DNA of 64,000 bases from Klebsiella pneumoniae (GCA_945877175.1 CAMCRC010000002.1:1-64000), one strand, 5' to 3'. Positions 16,462-26,647 are shown, numbered from the stretch's first letter. Numbers and translations: made by a program. The notes: generated by a model from the letters alone, not told the origin.

Positions 16462-18715
16462 ACAGTGTTCTTCCCGGCCATGGATGGGCCACATAGGCAA
16501 CTTCATCTGTGAGGTTGTCGATACCCAGCCCCAGCTTCAATCCGCTCGCGAAATTGTAATCAGACTTCAGGCCGACGCGGCTGAAACCATCCTGTGCACC
16601 GTACACGCCATCTTCACGATCAACGTTGTCATTGCGACCGAAACTGTCACTGGCGTACTGGTAGTTCAGACCGGCATTCCAGCGACTGCTGAAATTGTAG
16701 GTCAGCAGCAGATTGCCGCGCCACTCCGGCATGCGGGGATAGACATTGCCTTCGATGCTGGGGTCCGGACGGTTCTTCACGATCTCAGAGTCGGTGTTCA
16801 CCAGATTGAAGCGCATGTCCAGGTTGGGAATGAGCACATCGTCCACGTTGGCGATGAATTCGATGCCAACCGTTTCGATCTCGTCCACCGGGATGAACGT
16901 GCGCACCGTCAGGCCTCCCGGCAGTGTCTCGGACTGGGATTCCACCACATCCTTGATGCTCTCCTGGAAGACGTTCACGCGCAGGTAGCCACCAGAAATC
17001 TGGCGCTCGATCATCAGGTTCTGGTGCAGACCATCTTCGGGCTGCAGCTCGGGGTTCGCCACACTGACCGCGTTGTAGGCGGAATACTGGCTGAACAGTT
17101 CTTCCACGATGGGAAAGCGGTAGGCCTTGCCCAGCGCCCAGGCGAAGCGCCAGGTTTCACTGGCCTGATAGCCGACGGAAAACTTGGGGGAGACTTCCCG
17201 GCGCGAGGTCTTTGGCACAGATACCAGATCGAATTGCGGCGTGCTGGCCACATCGCGGGAGAAATAGCCGTTGGCGCTGTCAAACGCCTCCCAGCGCACA
17301 CCCAGTCCGGCATCCCAGCGGGCGTTGATATCCCAGTTCAGCTGCGCAAACAGGGCATCCATGCTGGTCTCGCCGCCACTGCGGCTGGAGAAGCGATTGA
17401 AGTCACCGGCGTTGTGGTTGCGGGCGCTGAACACATCCATGTTCAGTTCGAAGGCATCGTGCCGCGCTCCAACGATCAGACCCAGACCGTCCAGTGGCAA
17501 TTCGTCAAAGAACAGCTTGGCCTCGGCACTCTTCCAGCCCGTGTCACCAAACCTCGTCACTTCGCCGGCACCGGTATAAACCGGGTCGGCAGGATTGGCG
17601 AGGGAGAGTCTATTCTCGTCACGCAGAATCTCGAACTGATTCAGGTTGGCTTCGAAAACGACGCCTTCGGCCACCGGACCCCGCAGACGCAGCCCGAGGG
17701 AGAGGCTGTCGCGCTCCTGCTCGGACACGCCCATGCGGGCAGCGGGCACATTGTTCTTCCAGCCATTCTGCACGACGTTGCCGCTCCAGACAGTATTGCC
17801 GGCCGCATTGCGCAGGTAACTGTTGGGGCTGTTCGAGCCATTGAAACGGTCTTCGTAGGCCACGTTCAGCAGCGCCTGCCAGTCGCCGAAGTCCTGGCCG
17901 ATCTTGAGCTTGTAGTTGTCGGTCAGTGTGTCCTGTACGCCGGTATCGCCGAACCAAAGCCGCGAGACGGAACGCTCATCATTGCCGACAATGCCGCCGC
18001 TGACTGCAGCCACGGTTGCGGCTGAGGTGTTGGAGCCAAAGTAGAAAGTCTGCGGCTGGGACTCGCTGTCCAGACGGTTGTAGGACAGATAGACACTGGT
18101 GTCGCCGAACTTGTCGCCGTAGGACAGAAAGGCCTTGTGGCCATTGACGGTATCGTCAAAACCATAGGCGCTGAAATCCTGAGTGAAGAAGGAGCTGTCG
18201 AAATGAAACTCGCGCTGCTGGGGTATCGCGGATTCGATGAGCACCACGCCGCCCATGGAATTGCCGCTGAACTCGGCTGAGAAAGGTCCGTAAAGCACTT
18301 CCACCTGGGCGATCTCACTGGCAGACACCATGGTCCAGCGGGGCGCGCCGTTCCAGCGCGACTGCAACAGATAGTGGAGCGGCACACCATCGGCGAAGAC
18401 CATGGAGCGGGAGGTCTGGAACATGTTGGAGCCACGCATGCCCATGGTGCCGTTGGAGTCGCCGATGAAGCGGCGGCGGATTACCAGACTGGGCTCGAAC
18501 TTCACCACATCTTCCGTTGAGGCCACGTTGATGCTGACGAGATCCTGCTGTGTCAGCAGGCTGGTCGGATGCGACGTGGAAGCGCGGCTTTGCGTCTGCT
18601 CTCCCCAGACAACCACTTCTTCAATGACTGGCTCGTTCTGTGCCTGTGCGGCACAAGCCGCCGTGAGTGCGAGTACTGCAGCAATGTCGCGGGCCAGTGG
18701 TTTTCTTTGCAGCAT
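16436..18715 (-). CDS. TonB-dependent outer-membrane receptor
   Basis: This 759-residue receptor starts at ATG 18715, preceded by AAAGGA, giving signal peptide MLQRKPLARDIAAVLALTAACAAQAQ. A TonB-box-like PVIEEVVVWGE follows, then a plug with FADGVPLHYL and VEVLYGPFSAEFSGNSMGGVVLIES, and a 22-strand-type barrel ending in aromatic NVSYDF. It should import a ligand too large for porins using energy from TonB/ExbBD. It heads a coupled set with the BNR and TlpA genes. The substrate is not evident; metal-chelate uptake is one possibility suggested by the neighbours. Confidence 0.88.
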   Translation of the reverse strand: MLQRKPLARDIAAVLALTAACAAQAQNEPVIEEVVVWGEQTQSRASTSHPTSLLTQQDLVSINVASTEDVVKFEPSLVIRRRFIGDSNGTMGMRGSNMFQTSRSMVFADGVPLHYLLQSRWNGAPRWTMVSASEIAQVEVLYGPFSAEFSGNSMGGVVLIESAIPQQREFHFDSSFFTQDFSAYGFDDTVNGHKAFLSYGDKFGDTSVYLSYNRLDSESQPQTFYFGSNTSAATVAAVSGGIVGNDERSVSRLWFGDTGVQDTLTDNYKLKIGQDFGDWQALLNVAYEDRFNGSNSPNSYLRNAAGNTVWSGNVVQNGWKNNVPAARMGVSEQERDSLSLGLRLRGPVAEGVVFEANLNQFEILRDENRLSLANPADPVYTGAGEVTRFGDTGWKSAEAKLFFDELPLDGLGLIVGARHDAFELNMDVFSARNHNAGDFNRFSSRSGGETSMDALFAQLNWDINARWDAGLGVRWEAFDSANGYFSRDVASTPQFDLVSVPKTSRREVSPKFSVGYQASETWRFAWALGKAYRFPIVEELFSQYSAYNAVSVANPELQPEDGLHQNLMIERQISGGYLRVNVFQESIKDVVESQSETLPGGLTVRTFIPVDEIETVGIEFIANVDDVLIPNLDMRFNLVNTDSEIVKNRPDPSIEGNVYPRMPEWRGNLLLTYNFSSRWNAGLNYQYASDSFGRNDNVDREDGVYGAQDGFSRVGLKSDYNFASGLKLGLGIDNLTDEVAYVAHPWPGRTLYANVSYDF

Positions 18716-18932
18716 GATGTGTGTTCCTTTCGTGCGTGGTTCAGGGGTTTTCAGCAATCGAGGCCTCATTCTAGAAGGGGTGGCTGTAAAGACAATGCGA
18801 CACAAGGTCGCACCTGGCTGCCACAGCCACTTGCACATCGGCTGAGTTGCCGGGGTGCTCCTCCCCCAGCCTTTAGGCTAGAATGGCCCGCACTTGAATC
18901 AGCCATCCCCTCAGGCCCGACTGGAGACGCAC

Positions 18933-19739
18933 GTGAACAACAGCAGGATCGCCTTCATCGGCGCAGGCAACATGGCAAACAGCCTGATTCGCGGCCTCAT
19001 CGCCAAGGGTGTGCCGGGACAGCAGATTGCCGCGTGTGATCTGGACGTGGCAAAACTGGAACAGCTGCAGACGGAGTGCGGCATTCGCACCGGCAGCATG
19101 GCCGAGGTCGCCACAGAGGCTGACGTGGTGCTGCTGGCGGTCAAGCCCCAGGGCATGGCCGGTGTGTGTGAAGCACTGCGCCCTTCACTGAAACAAGGCG
19201 CGCTGATCATCTCCATCGCCGCCGGCATTCCCCTGCGCAGCCTGGAAGCCTGGCTGGGCAGCGAGTGCGCCATCGTGCGCTGCATGCCCAACACCCCGGC
19301 ATTGGTCCTGGAGGGCGCTACCGGCCTGTTTGCCAATGCCAACACAACGGCCGCGCAGTCTGCGCTGGCCGAGACCATTCTGTCGGCCGTGGGCACCAGT
19401 GCCTGGCTGGCAAGTGAAGACGCCATCAATGCCGTCACGGCTCTGTCTGGCAGCGGCCCTGCTTATTTCTTTCTCCTGATGGAGGCGATGGAGCAGGCCG
19501 GCGTGGCCATGGGCCTGGCGCCCGAGCTGGCGCGTCAACTGACTTTGCAGACGGCGCTGGGCGCGGCGAAACTGGCCACTGCCAGCGATGTGGCGCCGGA
19601 TGAATTGCGGCGCCGGGTGACCTCTCCCGGCGGCACTACGGAAGCGGCCATTCGCAGCTTCGAAGGCGCAGACTTCCGCGCCATGGTAGAACACGCGCTG
19701 TTCGCCGCGCAGAAGCGCTCCGTGGAACTGGCGGGCTGA
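18933..19739 (+). CDS. proC: Pyrroline-5-carboxylate reductase
   Basis: This 268-residue enzyme performs the last step of proline synthesis, reducing pyrroline-5-carboxylate with NADPH. The nucleotide-binding motif IAFIGAGNMANSLIRGL is at the N-terminus. The C-terminal signature ALSGSGPAYFFLLMEAMEQAG and the TSPGGTTEAAI motif are intact. I choose GTG 18933, preceded by CTGGAGACGCAC, over the TTG at 18894 used by the ORF track, because it matches the usual family N-terminus and length. It starts the proC-yggT-metXW-rdgB-hemW run. Confidence 0.93.
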   Translation: MNNSRIAFIGAGNMANSLIRGLIAKGVPGQQIAACDLDVAKLEQLQTECGIRTGSMAEVATEADVVLLAVKPQGMAGVCEALRPSLKQGALIISIAAGIPLRSLEAWLGSECAIVRCMPNTPALVLEGATGLFANANTTAAQSALAETILSAVGTSAWLASEDAINAVTALSGSGPAYFFLLMEAMEQAGVAMGLAPELARQLTLQTALGAAKLATASDVAPDELRRRVTSPGGTTEAAIRSFEGADFRAMVEHALFAAQKRSVELAG

Positions 19740-19765
19740 CACACAAACACAGGTGAGAGAATTTT

Positions 19766-20344
19766 ATGGGTGCAATTGGTAACGTCGGCTATCTGCTGGT
19801 CAACACACTCGGGGGGCTGTTCGTCCTCGCAGTACTGCTGCGCTTCATGCTGCAGGTAGCCCGTGCAGACTTCTACAACCCGTTTACCCAGGCGATCGTG
19901 CGGGTGACTGATCCTGCCGTGCGTGTGTTCCGCCGGCTGATTCCCGGCTACCGCGGCCTGGACTTCGCTTCCCTGGTACTGGCGCTGGTGGCGCAGTGCA
20001 TCTGCACGGCACTGCTCATCGTGTTCAGCGGTTTCGCCATACCCGGAGTGGGCCTGGTGATTACCTGGTCGGTGGTGGGCCTGTTGTCCTTCATCATGAA
20101 CATCTACTTCTGGTCGCTGATGATCTCGATCATCGCCAGCTTCATAGCCCCTTACAGCGGACACCCCGCACTGGTGCTGGTGCGCCAGATCACCGAACCC
20201 GTGATGGAGCCGTTCCGACGGCTGTTGCCCTCCATGGGCGGGCTGGATCTGTCGCCGATCTTTGTGTTCCTGGGGCTGCAGATCATCCGCATGGTGTTCA
20301 TCGACCCGGTGGGTGTGAATGCCCGCGTCGTGCTGGGAATCTGA
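19766..20344 (+). CDS. yggT: YggT family membrane protein
   Basis: This 192-residue integral membrane protein contains two copies of the YggT repeat: helices followed by RVTDPAVRVFRRLIPGYRGLDFASLVL and later RQITEPVMEPFRRLLPSMGGLDLSPIFVFLGLQ. YggT proteins are linked to osmotic or ion stress in some bacteria and to cell-envelope functions in others, so its job is unsettled. It follows proC by 26 bases, the standard arrangement. A DUF167/YggU gene, often found next, is absent here. Confidence 0.9.
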   Translation: MGAIGNVGYLLVNTLGGLFVLAVLLRFMLQVARADFYNPFTQAIVRVTDPAVRVFRRLIPGYRGLDFASLVLALVAQCICTALLIVFSGFAIPGVGLVITWSVVGLLSFIMNIYFWSLMISIIASFIAPYSGHPALVLVRQITEPVMEPFRRLLPSMGGLDLSPIFVFLGLQIIRMVFIDPVGVNARVVLGI

Positions 20345-20372
20345 ACATGAACACAGCCGGCAGAAGCGTGCC

Positions 20373-20462
20373 ATGATCACGCACCCGCAGGACCTGCCAG
20401 CCCTGCCCGGGCTGCAGTTTCCCCTTCACCACGCCAGAGAGCAGGACAGCCCCAGACACTGA
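20373..20462 (+). CDS. Possible 29-residue small ORF before metX
   Basis: An ATG-initiated frame of 29 codons ([16 protein letters not shown] and on) fills the yggT-metX gap and stops one base before the metX ATG. It is too short for the ORF track. It could be a small coupled protein or leader peptide. I recognise no family and see no strong ribosome site, so chance is quite possible. Confidence 0.25.
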   Translation: MITHPQDLPALPGLQFPLHHAREQDSPRH

Positions 20463-20463
20463 C

Positions 20464-21660
20464 ATGCCCAGAACCATTCCTGAAAATTCCGTTGGCATCG
20501 TGACGCCCCAGCGCCTGCACTTCGACGAGCCGTTGATGCTGCGTAGCGGCAAGAGCATTGCGTCCTATGACCTGATGGTGGAGACCTATGGCATGCTCAA
20601 TGCCGCGCGCTCCAATGCCATCCTGATCTGCCACGCCCTGAGTGGCGATCATCACGCCGCCGGCTACCACAGCGAAACAGACGCCAAGCCGGGCTGGTGG
20701 GACAACTGCATCGGCCCGGGCAAACCCATCGACACCAACAAGTTCTTCGTGGTCTGCCTGAACAATCTGGGCGGCTGCGCGGGCAGCACCGGTCCCACCT
20801 CCATGAACCCCGAAACGGGCACCTGGTATGGTCCCGATTTCCCGGTGGTCACGGTGCGGGACTGGGTCAACAGTCAGGCGCGCCTGATGGACCGGCTGGG
20901 CATCAGCCAGTGGGCCGCGATCATTGGCGGCAGTCTGGGCGGCATGCAGGTCATGCGCTGGTCCATCAGCTACCCGGAGCGGCTGCGCCACGCCATCATG
21001 ATTGCGGTGGCGCCCAAACTCTCGGCTCAGAACATCGCCTTCAACGAAGTGGCGCGCCAGTCCATCACCGCGGATCCGCACTTCCACAATGGCCGCTATC
21101 TGGAACACGGCACCTATCCGAAGAAGGGAGTCATGCTGGCGCGCATGGTCGGGCACATCACCTATCTGTCCGACAGCGCGATGCGCGACAAATTCGGCAA
21201 GAACGCTGAGGAGCTGCCCAGCGACGCCATCAAGAGCAACTTCGGGCGCGACATGCGCACGGGCAAACTGAGTTTCGGGCTGGACGTCGACTTCCAGGTG
21301 GAAAGCTACCTGCATTACCAGGGCGAGCGCTTCTCGGAGCGTTTCGACGCCAATACCTATCTGCTGATGACCAAGGCGCTGGACTATTTCGACCCGACGG
21401 TAGATTACGACGGCGACCTCAGCAAGGCATTCGAAAACAGCCAGTGCCGCTTTCTGCTGATGTCTTTCAGCTCCGACTGGCGCTTCCCGCCCGAGCGCAC
21501 GCGGGAGATCGTCGATGCGCTGCTCAAGGCGCGCAAGCCGGTCAGCTATCTGGAGATCGACGCCGACCAGGGCCACGACGCCTTCCTGCTGCCGGTGCCC
21601 CGCTACATGCAGGCGCTGACGACCTATCTGGCACGAGTCAGTGACGAGGTGAACGCCTGA
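20464..21660 (+). CDS. metX: Homoserine O-acyltransferase MetX
   Basis: This 398-residue alpha/beta-hydrolase-fold enzyme acylates homoserine at the start of methionine synthesis. The nucleophile is Ser157 in [14 protein letters not shown]. Asp and His of the triad lie in the C-terminal [17 protein letters not shown] and [13 protein letters not shown]. Family blocks CHALSGDHH and [11 protein letters not shown] are present. Although annotated as acetyltransferases, gammaproteobacterial MetX proteins paired with MetW are known in several cases to use succinyl-CoA. Its TGA overlaps the metW start as TGATG. Confidence 0.94.
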   Translation: MPRTIPENSVGIVTPQRLHFDEPLMLRSGKSIASYDLMVETYGMLNAARSNAILICHALSGDHHAAGYHSETDAKPGWWDNCIGPGKPIDTNKFFVVCLNNLGGCAGSTGPTSMNPETGTWYGPDFPVVTVRDWVNSQARLMDRLGISQWAAIIGGSLGGMQVMRWSISYPERLRHAIMIAVAPKLSAQNIAFNEVARQSITADPHFHNGRYLEHGTYPKKGVMLARMVGHITYLSDSAMRDKFGKNAEELPSDAIKSNFGRDMRTGKLSFGLDVDFQVESYLHYQGERFSERFDANTYLLMTKALDYFDPTVDYDGDLSKAFENSQCRFLLMSFSSDWRFPPERTREIVDALLKARKPVSYLEIDADQGHDAFLLPVPRYMQALTTYLARVSDEVNA

Positions 21661-22250
21661 TGCGCGCCGATCTGGACATCATTCAACACTGGATCGCACC
21701 CGGCAGCCGCGTGCTCGACCTGGGCTGTGGCGACGGCAGTCTGCTGGAGTATCTCAAACGCACCAAAGGCGTGTCGGACACGGGCCTCGAGATTGACGAG
21801 CGCAAGATCCACGCGTGCCTGGAGAAAGGCGTCAACGTGCTGCAGCAGGACTTGAACAAGAGCCTGACCAATTTTTGCGACAAAAGTTTCGACACCGTGC
21901 TGCTGACACAGACGTTGCAGGCCGTGAGCTATCCCGATGTGCTCATGGACGAGATGCTGCGCATCGGCCGCAATGTCATCGTCACCTTCCCGAATTTCGG
22001 CAACTGGCGCAGCCGCTGGTATCTCACCTTCAAGGGCCGCATGCCGGTGTCCAACTTCATGCCCTATCAGTGGTATGACACGCCCAACATCCACTTCTGC
22101 ACGGTGCGGGACTTCGATGCCTTGTGCCGGGAACGGCAGATCAATGTGATCACCCGCACCGTGGTCGATCACAAGCACCAGGGCAGCTGGATGATCCGCC
22201 TGTGGCCGAACCTGCTCGGCGAAACCGCCATTTATCATCTCAGCCGCTGA
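21660..22250 (+). CDS. metW: MetW, methionine biosynthesis methyltransferase-like protein
   Basis: This 196-residue protein has a class I SAM-binding fold with motif [16 protein letters not shown] near residues 18-32 and the family blocks [22 protein letters not shown] and [12 protein letters not shown]. MetW is required with MetX for homoserine acylation in pseudomonads and related bacteria. Translation is coupled to metX by a one-base stop-start overlap, consistent with complex formation. Confidence 0.93.
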   Translation: MRADLDIIQHWIAPGSRVLDLGCGDGSLLEYLKRTKGVSDTGLEIDERKIHACLEKGVNVLQQDLNKSLTNFCDKSFDTVLLTQTLQAVSYPDVLMDEMLRIGRNVIVTFPNFGNWRSRWYLTFKGRMPVSNFMPYQWYDTPNIHFCTVRDFDALCRERQINVITRTVVDHKHQGSWMIRLWPNLLGETAIYHLSR

Positions 22251-22266
22251 GGGCACGGAGGTCGCC

Positions 22267-22875
22267 ATGCACAAGATCGTCCTGGCCACCGGCAATGCCG
22301 GCAAGCTGCGGGAATTCCAGCAGATGCTGGGCAGTGCCGACGTAGACTTCGTGACGCAGCGTTCGCTCGGTGTAAGTGATGCCGACGAGACCGGCCTGAG
22401 CTTCGTCGAGAACGCCATTCTGAAGGCGCGGCACGCGGCGGCGCTTACGGGGCTGCCTGCGCTGGCGGATGACTCGGGCCTGGAAGTGGACGCGCTGCTC
22501 GGTCAGCCCGGAATCTACTCCGCGCGCTATGCCGGGCCCGGCGCTACTGACGCCCATAACAATGCCAAATTGCTCGACGCCCTGCGTGAGGTGCCCGAGG
22601 CACAGCGCACGGCACGCTTCCAGTGCTGCATCGCGTTCCTGCGCCATGCTGCCGACCCGATGCCCTTCGTGTGTCACGGCACCTGGGAAGGCCGCATCCT
22701 GTTTGCCGCTGCCGGTGAGAACGGCTTCGGCTACGACCCGCTCTTTTTCGTGCCCACCCATGGCTGTGCCTCGGCGCAGCTGGAACCGGCCGTCAAGAAC
22801 AGCCTCAGTCATCGGGGCCAGGCCCTGCGTCAGCTGCTGCTGCACTGGGACACGCTGCGCGGGTCGCTGCGTTGA
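22267..22875 (+). CDS. rdgB: RdgB/HAM1 non-canonical purine NTP pyrophosphatase
   Basis: This 202-residue house-cleaning enzyme hydrolyses ITP, dITP and XTP to monophosphates, preventing their incorporation into nucleic acids. The N-terminal motif [16 protein letters not shown] and the later [23 protein letters not shown] and [11 protein letters not shown] are the standard substrate and metal sites. CACGGAGGTCGCC precedes the ATG. Its stop overlaps the following TTG start of hemW. Confidence 0.94.
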   Translation: MHKIVLATGNAGKLREFQQMLGSADVDFVTQRSLGVSDADETGLSFVENAILKARHAAALTGLPALADDSGLEVDALLGQPGIYSARYAGPGATDAHNNAKLLDALREVPEAQRTARFQCCIAFLRHAADPMPFVCHGTWEGRILFAAAGENGFGYDPLFFVPTHGCASAQLEPAVKNSLSHRGQALRQLLLHWDTLRGSLR

Positions 22876-24032
22876 ACGCGACACCCGGTTCCTTGCTGCA
22901 GCAGCCGCCCCTGAGTCTGTATGTGCATGTGCCCTGGTGCGTGCGCAAGTGCCCCTACTGCGACTTTAATTCCCACCAGAAGAATGGCGAGCTGCCGGAA
23001 GACGCCTACGTCGACGCGCTGCTTGCTGATTTTCTGGCCGACCTCGACGGCGTGCAGGGCCGGCCGCTGCAATCGATCTTCATCGGCGGCGGCACTCCGA
23101 GTCTGTTCTCGGCGCGCGCCTATGAGCGTCTGTTCGCACAGCTGCAACGCCATGTCGCCTTCGCGCCCGACATCGAGATCACTTTGGAGGCCAACCCCGG
23201 CACCGCCGAGCGCGCGAAGTTTGCCGACTATCGCCGTGCGGGCATCAATCGGCTGTCCATCGGCATCCAGAGTTTCGACGCAGCACAGCTGCAGCACCTG
23301 GGCCGCATCCATGATGCCGACGACGCACGCAAGGCCATCGAATTCGCGCGCGCCGCAGGCTTCGACAATCTGAACCTCGACCTGATGTACGGACTGAAGG
23401 ACCAGACGCCGGAGGCCGCCCTGCTGGATCTGGAAACGGCGATGGCCTTCGCGCCGGAACACCTGTCCTGGTATCAGCTGACCATCGAGCCCAATACCGA
23501 ATTCTTCAAGCGCCCGCCGGCCCTGCCGGAAGAGGACGCGCTCATCGACATTCAGGACGCCGGACTGGCACTGCTGGCACAGCGCGGCTACCACCGCTAC
23601 GAAATCTCGGCGTTCGCCCAGCCAGGGCGCCAGGCGCGCCACAATCTCAACTACTGGCGCTTCGGGGATTATCTCGGGATCGGGGCCGGCGCCCACGGCA
23701 AGATCACCCGGCCCGACACCGGCGAGATTCTGCGCACCCGCAAGAAGAAGCAGCCGGCGCACTTCCTGGAAATCCCCGGCGAGGCCATGGCCGAAGTGCT
23801 GCCCATTCCGCAGGACGAACGCGCCATCGAATACCTGCTCAATGTGCTGCGGCTGTCAGAAGGGTTCACCGCCCTGCAGTTCGAGGCCGCCACGGGGCTG
23901 GGTTTCGAGCCCCTGCGAAAGCAGGTATCATCGCTGCAGCTCAGGCAATTGCTGAGTGTGGTCGATGGCGTGATGCGCCCGACCGACAAGGGTCAGCAGT
24001 TCTTGAACAGTGTTCTGGAAGAGTTTCTGTGA
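22872..24032 (+). CDS. hemW: HemW, radical SAM heme chaperone
   Basis: This 386-residue protein carries the CX3CX2C cluster motif at Cys23, Cys27 and Cys30 ([15 protein letters not shown]), the HemW form with an extra Phe/Asn. It was long annotated as oxygen-independent coproporphyrinogen oxidase, but HemW proteins bind heme and deliver it rather than oxidise coproporphyrinogen. [17 protein letters not shown] and GIQSFD blocks and the HemN-type C-terminal region are present. The start is a TTG overlapping the rdgB stop (TTGA), so translation is coupled. Confidence 0.92.
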   Translation: MNATPGSLLQQPPLSLYVHVPWCVRKCPYCDFNSHQKNGELPEDAYVDALLADFLADLDGVQGRPLQSIFIGGGTPSLFSARAYERLFAQLQRHVAFAPDIEITLEANPGTAERAKFADYRRAGINRLSIGIQSFDAAQLQHLGRIHDADDARKAIEFARAAGFDNLNLDLMYGLKDQTPEAALLDLETAMAFAPEHLSWYQLTIEPNTEFFKRPPALPEEDALIDIQDAGLALLAQRGYHRYEISAFAQPGRQARHNLNYWRFGDYLGIGAGAHGKITRPDTGEILRTRKKKQPAHFLEIPGEAMAEVLPIPQDERAIEYLLNVLRLSEGFTALQFEAATGLGFEPLRKQVSSLQLRQLLSVVDGVMRPTDKGQQFLNSVLEEFL

Positions 24033-24130
24033 CCGAGTCCTGGTGGCCCCATAAAGCCAATGGCCTGCCCCTGAATGACTTCGTGATGGCCGCGAAGTGC
24101 GACCTTGCAGTCAGCAACGGAGCAACGTGA
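24029..24130 (+). CDS. Possible 33-residue small protein between hemW and argE
   Basis: A GTG overlapping the hemW stop (GTGA) opens a 33-residue frame, [20 protein letters not shown] and on, which ends one base before the argE ATG. Its exact fit between two coupled genes, and tryptophans near the start followed by a plausible amphipathic stretch, make it better than random. I recognise no family and it is absent from the ORF track because of size. Confidence 0.35.
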   Translation: MTESWWPHKANGLPLNDFVMAAKCDLAVSNGAT

Positions 24131-24131
24131 C

Positions 24132-25298
24132 ATGCCGCAGTTTCCGGACCTGTTCACCCATCTTGACGCCCTCATCAGCCGCCCGAGTGTCAGCTCGGCC
24201 AATCCTGCACTCGACACCAGCAACGTGCCGGTCATCGACTACCTGGCGCAGTGCTTCGAAGATATGGGCTTTCGCACAGAGCAGATTGCGAGTCCCGGCA
24301 CCTCCGCGCTGACGGCGGGCAATGCCAAGCGCAATCTGCTGGCTACGCGCGGCGAAGGACCTGGCGGGCTGGTGCTGGCAGGACACACCGACACCGTGCC
24401 GCTGGACGAGGCCTTGTGGTCCGTGAACCCGTTTCGTCTGACCGAGAAGGACGGGCGGCTCTACGGGCTGGGCAGCACGGACATGAAGAGTTTCTTCCCG
24501 CTGATCATGGAGGCTCTGAAGGATTTCGAGGGCGTCGTCTTTCGCCAGCCCCTGATCGTGCTGGCCACCGCCGACGAAGAGACGTCCATGCAGGGCGCTC
24601 GCACGCTGGCCGAACTGGGCCGGCCAAAAGCCCGTTGTGCGGTGATCGGCGAGCCCACTGGCATGCGCCCGATCTACGCCCACAAGGGCATCATGATGGA
24701 GTCCATCGACCTGCTGGGCCGCAGCGGTCACTCGTCCAATGCCGACCTGGGCCGCAATGCTCTGGATGCCATGCATGAGGTTATCAGCGAGCTGATCCTG
24801 TTCCGGCAGTCACTGCAGCAGCGCTATCACAGCCCGCTGTTCAGCATTCCGCGCCCGACGCTGAATCTGGGCTGCATCCATGGGGGCGACAATCCCAATC
24901 GCATCTGCGGCCAGTGCCGGCTGGAATTCGACCTCCGCCTGCTGCCCGGCATGGAGATCGCCGCCATGCGCGAAGAAATTCTGCAGCGTGTGCTGCCGAT
25001 TGCCGAACGCCATGACGTGAAGGCCACCATCAAACCCTTGTTTGCCGGGCTGCCCGCGTTCTATACCGATCCGGCCAATGAACTGGTGAAGACGGCCGAG
25101 CGCCTGACCGGCAACAGCGCGGCGAGTGTGGCCTTCGGCACCGAGGCGCCACTGCTGCAACGCCTGGGCATGGACACTATCATCCTGGGCCCGGGCGACA
25201 TAGACCAGGCCCACCAGCCCGATGAGTACCTGGCGCTGGACCGTCTGCAGCCGTGCATCGACACGCTGCGCGGCCTGATCCGCCACTACTGCCTGTAA
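24132..25298 (+). CDS. argE: Acetylornithine deacetylase
   Basis: This 388-residue M20-family enzyme removes the acetyl group from N-acetylornithine in arginine synthesis. Zinc and catalytic motifs are LVLAGHTDTVPLDEALWS, GLGSTDMKSFFP and TADEETSMQGARTLAE. A terminal LGPGDIDQAHQPDEYL contains the expected histidine ligand. Start ATG 24132, preceded by GGAGCAAC, is chosen; the track start lies 27 bases upstream. The argA gene follows, as in pseudomonads. Confidence 0.93.
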   Translation: MPQFPDLFTHLDALISRPSVSSANPALDTSNVPVIDYLAQCFEDMGFRTEQIASPGTSALTAGNAKRNLLATRGEGPGGLVLAGHTDTVPLDEALWSVNPFRLTEKDGRLYGLGSTDMKSFFPLIMEALKDFEGVVFRQPLIVLATADEETSMQGARTLAELGRPKARCAVIGEPTGMRPIYAHKGIMMESIDLLGRSGHSSNADLGRNALDAMHEVISELILFRQSLQQRYHSPLFSIPRPTLNLGCIHGGDNPNRICGQCRLEFDLRLLPGMEIAAMREEILQRVLPIAERHDVKATIKPLFAGLPAFYTDPANELVKTAERLTGNSAASVAFGTEAPLLQRLGMDTIILGPGDIDQAHQPDEYLALDRLQPCIDTLRGLIRHYCL

Positions 25299-25321
25299 CA
25301 GAAATAGACTATATTGCCGCC

Positions 25322-26647
25322 ATGAAAAATCTTCCTCAGTACATCGACTGGTTCCGACACTCGTCCAGCTACATCAACGCGCACCGCAAGAAGGTGTTCG
25401 TCGTGCTGCTGCCTGGCGAGGCCATTGCGCACGAGAATTTCAACAACATCGTGCACGACATCACCCTGCTGCAGAGCCTTGGCGTAAAGCTGGTACTGGT
25501 CCACGGGGCGCGTCCGCAGATCAATGCAGCGCTCGAGGCGGGAGGCATCGAGTCCACCTATCACAAGGGCCTGCGCATCACCGATGCCATCAGCCTGCAG
25601 ATCATCAAGCAGATTGTCGGAGCCCTGAGCATCGACATTGAAGCGCTGTTTTCCATGGGCCTGGCCAACTCCCCCATGCACGGCGCCGACATCAAGCTGG
25701 CACGCGGCAACTTCATCACGGCGCGTCCGCTGGGGGTGCTGGACGGCATCGACCATGCACTGACTGGCGTGGTGCGCAAGATCAATGCAAAGGCCATCAT
25801 GCAGCACCTGAACCATAACAATATTGTGCTGGTGTCCAATCTTGGCTGCTCTACCACGGGCGAAGTGTTCAACCTGTCGCCTGAAGAAGTAGCGACGGAA
25901 ACTGCCATCGCACTGAATGCCGAGAAACTCATTCTGTTCATCCCGCAATCCGGCATCATGGACAGCGAGGGCAGCATTGTCAGCGCGCTCAATCCGGCAT
26001 CGGCTCAGGACGTGCTGGCGAACGTCGAACTGCATCAGGAAAACAAGGCCAATGGCGTGGCACAGGCACTGGCCGCCGCCGTGAAAGCCTGCCGCCACCA
26101 CGTCCGGCGCAGCCATCTGATCAGTTTTGAACGCAATGGTGCGCTGATCGAGGAGCTGTTCACCCGCGAGGGCAGCGGCACTCTGGTGTCCAAGGGCAAC
26201 TTTGAAAATCTGCGTCGCGCCAGCATCGCCGATGTGGGCGGCATTCTGGAACTCATCAGTCCTCTGGAAGAGGCGGGTGTGCTCGTGCACCGCTCCCGCG
26301 AGCTGCTGGAGTCCGAGATCGATTTCTTTTTCGTTATAGAACGCGAAGGCATGATCATCGCCTGTGCCGCGCTTTACCCGCTGGACACCAGCTGCGGCGA
26401 GATTGCGTGCATCGCCATCCACAAGGATTACCAGGCCAACGGCCGTGGCGAGCACCTGCTCAAGGCTCTGGAAGTGCAGGCTCGCAAGATCGGCCTGACC
26501 CATGTCATCGTGCTGACGACGCAAACCACCCACTGGTTCATGGAGAATGGCTTCCAGCCCATCGCCGTGACCGAACTGCCCGAGAAGAAGCAGAAGATGT
26601 ACAACTATCAGCGCAATTCCAAGGCGCTGAAGAAGGCATTGAACTAG
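25322..26647 (+). CDS. argA: Amino-acid N-acetyltransferase (N-acetylglutamate synthase)
   Basis: This 441-residue enzyme makes N-acetylglutamate, the first arginine intermediate. It joins an amino-acid-kinase-like domain (residues 1 to about 285, with KLVLVHGARPQINAAL) that in the family binds arginine for feedback control to a C-terminal GNAT catalytic domain (about 295-440, with CIAIHKDYQANGRGEHLLKAL). ATG 25322 is used; the longer track start overlaps argE. Presence of both argA and argE indicates the linear or mixed acetylated pathway. Confidence 0.95.
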   Translation: MKNLPQYIDWFRHSSSYINAHRKKVFVVLLPGEAIAHENFNNIVHDITLLQSLGVKLVLVHGARPQINAALEAGGIESTYHKGLRITDAISLQIIKQIVGALSIDIEALFSMGLANSPMHGADIKLARGNFITARPLGVLDGIDHALTGVVRKINAKAIMQHLNHNNIVLVSNLGCSTTGEVFNLSPEEVATETAIALNAEKLILFIPQSGIMDSEGSIVSALNPASAQDVLANVELHQENKANGVAQALAAAVKACRHHVRRSHLISFERNGALIEELFTREGSGTLVSKGNFENLRRASIADVGGILELISPLEEAGVLVHRSRELLESEIDFFFVIEREGMIIACAALYPLDTSCGEIACIAIHKDYQANGRGEHLLKALEVQARKIGLTHVIVLTTQTTHWFMENGFQPIAVTELPEKKQKMYNYQRNSKALKKALN

